Part shown: in pieces, positions 32,091-34,769 of the stretch
Numbering within the stretch: position 1 is the first letter of the stretch
How the letters are laid out: every line of letters begins with the position of its first letter
Source: Methylotenera sp.
GTDB taxonomy: Bacteria > Pseudomonadota > Gammaproteobacteria > Burkholderiales > Methylophilaceae
Assembly: GCA_021732405.1 (NCBI GenBank)
Contig: JAKFVB010000063.1
Location: forward strand, 1 to 34,769
Direction: 5' to 3'
DNA length: 34,769 nt
Made by a program: the position numbers and the translations under genes
The notes under the pieces: generated by a model
What the model saw: only the letters and a program-made list of their open reading frames with translations
Told to the model about the DNA's origin: nothing
Database searches by the model: none

Positions 32091-32270
32091 TTAAATGCGC
32101 TGATAAATCTTATCAATTTGCATTTCGTCTGATTCATTCGGCTTATAAAAGTCATGCTCTGTTACATCAATTTCAGATCGCTTTCTATCAATCTTGATGG
32201 GTTGATATTCCGCAATCGTGTAGCTAAATTCGGGCTCTTTTTTAAATAAACGTTCAAATAATTTTTTCAT
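32091..32270 (-). CDS. Small hypothetical charged protein
   Basis: The product has 59 residues from ATG 32270 (an in-frame ATG at 32285 would add five). It begins with a basic amphipathic stretch MKKLFERLFKKEPEFSYTIA, followed by a very charged, probably disordered tail rich in Asp, Glu and Lys. No signal peptide or known motif is visible, and no clear ribosome site precedes it. It is convergent with the DUF2805 gene. It could be a real small gene or a chance frame; I cannot name a family. Confidence 0.4.
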   Translation of the reverse strand: MKKLFERLFKKEPEFSYTIAEYQPIKIDRKRSEIDVTEHDFYKPNESDEMQIDKIYQRI

Positions 32271-32363
32271 AATATGTCGATTCAAAACTTTAAGTTAATT
32301 GATGCTGGTATCTATACAGCAATCAATATGCCAAAGTTTTAAGTCAAAATATTTTGTTTAACG

Positions 32364-32417
32364 CATTGATTTAATTAATTAAATTTTAGTAAAGATGCTA
32401 AATTTTTTAAATCAATG
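32364..32417. repeat. Perfect 11-bp inverted repeat between the small gene and lgt
   Basis: CATTGATTTAA (32364-32374) and TTAAATCAATG (32407-32417) are exact inverted copies 32 bases apart in an AT-rich gap. They lie downstream of lgt and upstream of the small gene at 32270. They could be part of a promoter region, an operator or an AT-rich structure. Confidence 0.45.
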
Positions 32418-32461
32418 TTGTAATTTGATGATTAATGTTAAATTTTCATCAAAATAAGAGG

Positions 32462-33262
32462 TTAAGTTTTCGTGTTAAATCGGCCAGATTTTGCTTTAAT
32501 CCACATCCAAATTCCGACTAAAACCATGGGTAAACTTAACCATTGCCCCATGCTTAAACCCAGCTGTAATAAACCTAAATAATCATCGGGCTCGCGTGTA
32601 AATTCTACTAAAAAGCGAAAGCTGCCGTAGCCCACTAAAAATAGTGCAGATATGGCGCCAATAGCACGTTCTTTGCGCGAAAACCACCATAGCAAACAAA
32701 ATAACAAAACGCCTTCCAGCGCAAATTCGTAAAGCTGTGAAGGGTGGCGGGCAATAAAATCTACTTGTGGAAAAATCATACCAAAATTGGCGTGCGTTTC
32801 ACGTCCCCACAATTCGCCATTAATAAAATTGCCCATACGTCCAGCGCCTAACCCAATCGGTACTAATGGCGCGACAAAATCCATGATTTTCAACCAAGGC
32901 TGCGGGTATTTTCGTGTGAAAAAAAACATGGCAATCAGCACCCCCAAAAAGCCGCCATGAAAGCTCATGCCGCCTTGCCACACTTTAAATATATCGAGCG
33001 GATGTTGCATAAAACTACTGAATTGATAAAACAATACGTAGCCGATACGGCCACCTAAAATGACGCCCAACGCACCATAAAACAAGGCGTCATCAATCAT
33101 TTGATTATTCCAATTAAACCAAGGCTTGTGTTTGACTTGGTAGCGACCTAAGCCTAGAAATGCTAAAAAACCAATCAGATACATTAAACCATACCAATGA
33201 ATGCCGAAACTGTCGGTGATTGAGAGTGCAATAGGGTCAATTTTGGGGTACGTGAATATCAT
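32462..33262 (-). CDS. lgt: Prolipoprotein diacylglyceryl transferase
   Basis: This inner-membrane enzyme moves a diacylglyceryl group from phosphatidylglycerol to the lipobox cysteine of prolipoproteins, the first step of lipoprotein maturation. The 266-residue protein has about seven membrane helices. [11 protein letters not shown] near the start, [22 protein letters not shown] and the signature [16 protein letters not shown] (about 141-156) are diagnostic, as is RHPSQLYEF. Length is normal. AGG about eight bases before ATG 33262 serves as a weak ribosome site. It is divergent from the PAS-GGDEF gene. Confidence 0.97.
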   Translation of the reverse strand: MIFTYPKIDPIALSITDSFGIHWYGLMYLIGFLAFLGLGRYQVKHKPWFNWNNQMIDDALFYGALGVILGGRIGYVLFYQFSSFMQHPLDIFKVWQGGMSFHGGFLGVLIAMFFFTRKYPQPWLKIMDFVAPLVPIGLGAGRMGNFINGELWGRETHANFGMIFPQVDFIARHPSQLYEFALEGVLLFCLLWWFSRKERAIGAISALFLVGYGSFRFLVEFTREPDDYLGLLQLGLSMGQWLSLPMVLVGIWMWIKAKSGRFNTKT

Positions 33263-33356
33263 AAAAAACCTGACTATCTAGGGATTATGTTAATTTATAA
33301 TTTGTGTTAAGGTTCGTTGCAAACTTATTTTTATAGAACAATATTCTAAGACTCAA

Positions 33357-33410
33357 CAAGATTTCAAGATTTTACAAGTTTTCAAGACTTAACAAGTTCT
33401 AAAGTGTAAA
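33357..33410. repeat. Decayed 18-bp tandem repeat upstream of the PAS-GGDEF gene
   Basis: CAAGATTTCAAGATTTTA (33357-33374), CAAGTTTTCAAGACTTAA (33375-33392) and CAAGTTCTAAAGTGTAAA (33393-33410) line up with a fixed 18-base period; the first two agree at 15 of 18 positions and the third is poorer. CAAG recurs at alternating 8- and 10-base steps. Just upstream lies a small inverted repeat TAGAA-N5-TTCTA (33334-33348). Confidence 0.6.
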
Positions 33411-33425
33411 GGTAAAAACAAAAAT

Positions 33426-34769
33426 ATGGTTGAGCGATCAATAAATACACTATTGGTATCTGAAGCCGATAGTTTAACCGCTACTGCGGCATTGGTAACA
33501 GATTTTATACCCCTATTAACAGCAGTATTTAATGATTCAACTGATTGTGTCGGCATTTACTCCATTAATAGTACGCTGGTTTTTGCGAATCAGACTCTAC
33601 TTAAAACCTTAGATTGTTCAATAGAAGAGGCTCAATTAAGTCATCCTAAACTGTTAAATCGCCTCGAATCCTATCAACAAGCACTCATCAATACCTTAAG
33701 CACGGGCGAGTCAGCTACGTTTTTGTTGGAATGTCATCCCTCTACCATACAGCGCCCTGTGCACGATTTAATATCGATGACTGCAATTAAAAATCAGCAA
33801 AAAATGATAGTGGGTGTGATTGTCGTTGGCCGCGATTTAAGCGATTACAGGCAAAGTCAATATCAAGAACTCGCGCAAAAAGAGCGTTATCAGCGTGCCT
33901 TAATTGATAACTTCCCTTTTATGGTGTGGCTAAAAGACATGGATAGCCGTTTCTTGGCGATTAATCATGCTTTTGCGGCATTAATTGGTGTGACTTACCC
34001 TGAAGAAGCTATCGGAAAAAACGATTATGATTACTTTCCCAAAAAGGCAGCAGATATTTATACCGCTTTTGACCGCGAAGTGTTGTTGACAGGCGAATCT
34101 AAAGTCATGGTGGAATCGATTCAAGGTGATGGTGGCAAACCGCGCTGGGCAGAGGTGTATAAATCTCCTGTGTTAATAGATGGCGTAGCCGTTGGCACAG
34201 TTGGTTTTGCGCGCGACATGTCAGAAATACAAAAACTGTATGCTGAGGCCTCTAAAAGTAAATCAGACTATGTTTCTTTGATTGAAAATTTACCGTTAGC
34301 CATTATTCGCTATAACTTGGATTGTAAGCGTGTTTTTATTAATGACTACTGCGTGCGTATTTTTGGAGAGCCAGCAGAACCTTTAATTGGTAAAACGCCA
34401 ACTGAATATTGGTATGCCACTGCAACTGGTATGAAACCGCAAGAGTTTGAAGCGCGACTAAAAATGGTGATGCAAACTGGGCAGATTGACACCTTTGAAT
34501 TTAATTGCAAATTAAATGGCAAAGAGATTGTTTACTTAATGCGTTTTGTGCCAGAGTTTGATGCCAATAAAAAAGTCACTGGTGCGCTGGCATTAGCTAA
34601 CGATATGACGGCGGTAAGTGAATATCGCAATCAAATTGAATATATGGCGTATCACGATAGCTTAACCAACTTGCCCAACCGCGCGAAATTTAATATGCGC
34701 ATTACCGCTGCAATGGAACATGCAAAGCGTGAACAAAGTTGCTTAGGTTTGCTGATGATTGATTTAGAC
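33426..34769 (+). CDS. Multi-PAS GGDEF signalling protein (partial, cut by window end)
   Basis: 448 codons are open from ATG 33426 to the end of the window with no stop. Three PAS-like sensor regions follow one another: about 40-145, 160-275 (LIDNFPFMVWLKDMDSRFLA) and 280-395 (LIENLPLAIIRYNLDCKRVF). The start of a GGDEF domain follows at about 408 (YHDSLTNLPNRAKFN), and the visible end LLMIDLD carries the metal-binding Asp. The protein has no membrane segment so far, so it is probably a cytosolic sensor. Whether the GGDEF site is intact, and whether an EAL domain follows, lies beyond the window. The three sensors suggest control of cyclic-di-GMP by redox or a small ligand. Confidence 0.88.
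   Translation, partial: MVERSINTLLVSEADSLTATAALVTDFIPLLTAVFNDSTDCVGIYSINSTLVFANQTLLKTLDCSIEEAQLSHPKLLNRLESYQQALINTLSTGESATFLLECHPSTIQRPVHDLISMTAIKNQQKMIVGVIVVGRDLSDYRQSQYQELAQKERYQRALIDNFPFMVWLKDMDSRFLAINHAFAALIGVTYPEEAIGKNDYDYFPKKAADIYTAFDREVLLTGESKVMVESIQGDGGKPRWAEVYKSPVLIDGVAVGTVGFARDMSEIQKLYAEASKSKSDYVSLIENLPLAIIRYNLDCKRVFINDYCVRIFGEPAEPLIGKTPTEYWYATATGMKPQEFEARLKMVMQTGQIDTFEFNCKLNGKEIVYLMRFVPEFDANKKVTGALALANDMTAVSEYRNQIEYMAYHDSLTNLPNRAKFNMRITAAMEHAKREQSCLGLLMIDLD

Noticed and set aside
32424-32453. TTTGATGA/TCATCAAA hairpin after lgt as a terminator
   Set aside because: Stem is short and AT-rich, the loop is 14 bases and there is no U-run.

Overview
The window looks like a chromosomal segment of an AT-rich, aerobic betaproteobacterium. 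Protein style and gene content suggest a Methylophilaceae (Methylotenera-type) methylotroph. That placement is an inference from recalled resemblance, not from a search. I see no tRNA, rRNA, CRISPR array, insertion sequence or phage gene.

Layout. Positions 1-570 hold the end of the ribosomal alpha operon (rpoA tail, rplQ, terminator). Positions 575-3771 hold a small thioredoxin-fold protein, an MgtE magnesium transporter and an MscS-type channel. Positions 3801-10054 are a housekeeping block resembling the conserved rpmG-rpmB-dut-coaBC-radC neighbourhood. It is interrupted by a TonB-dependent receptor of the YncD/PqqU type and by a membrane-anchored protein with a metzincin-like zinc motif. 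Positions 10288-12289 pair a Prx5-type peroxiredoxin with a glutathione reductase.

The core is a long minus-strand nitrate-assimilation cluster from about 27.4 kb down to 12.3 kb. Its transcription order is nasT (ANTAR antiterminator), nrtA-nrtB-nrtD (ABC nitrate importer), an outer-membrane porin-like protein, nirB, a NarK-type nitrate permease, a 53-residue membrane protein, a fused PP2C phosphatase/Ser-Thr kinase with a membrane tail, nirD, nasA, and a small secreted protein. Together these could carry nitrate across the outer membrane (porin) and inner membrane (NrtABD and NarK), reduce it to nitrite (NasA) and then to ammonium (NirBD).

The regulatory sequence is unusually readable. Two sigma-54 promoters (GG-N10-GC), one before nasT and one before nirB, each have NtrC-like sites about 113-126 bp upstream of the predicted start. 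Between nasT and nrtA lies a leader with two stem-loops whose six-base loops both have A at position 1 and G at position 4, followed by a strong intrinsic terminator. This is the layout of an ANTAR-controlled antitermination leader. No NasS sensor gene lies beside nasT. The model that follows is nitrogen limitation through NtrC/sigma-54, a nitrate signal through NasT antitermination of the importer genes, and a possible third layer through the kinase/phosphatase.

From 27.6 kb to the end lie an ABC exporter, a cstA-ybdD-DUF2805 operon, a small hypothetical gene, lgt, and the start of a triple-PAS GGDEF protein cut by the window edge. No gene-free stretch exceeds about 300 bases.
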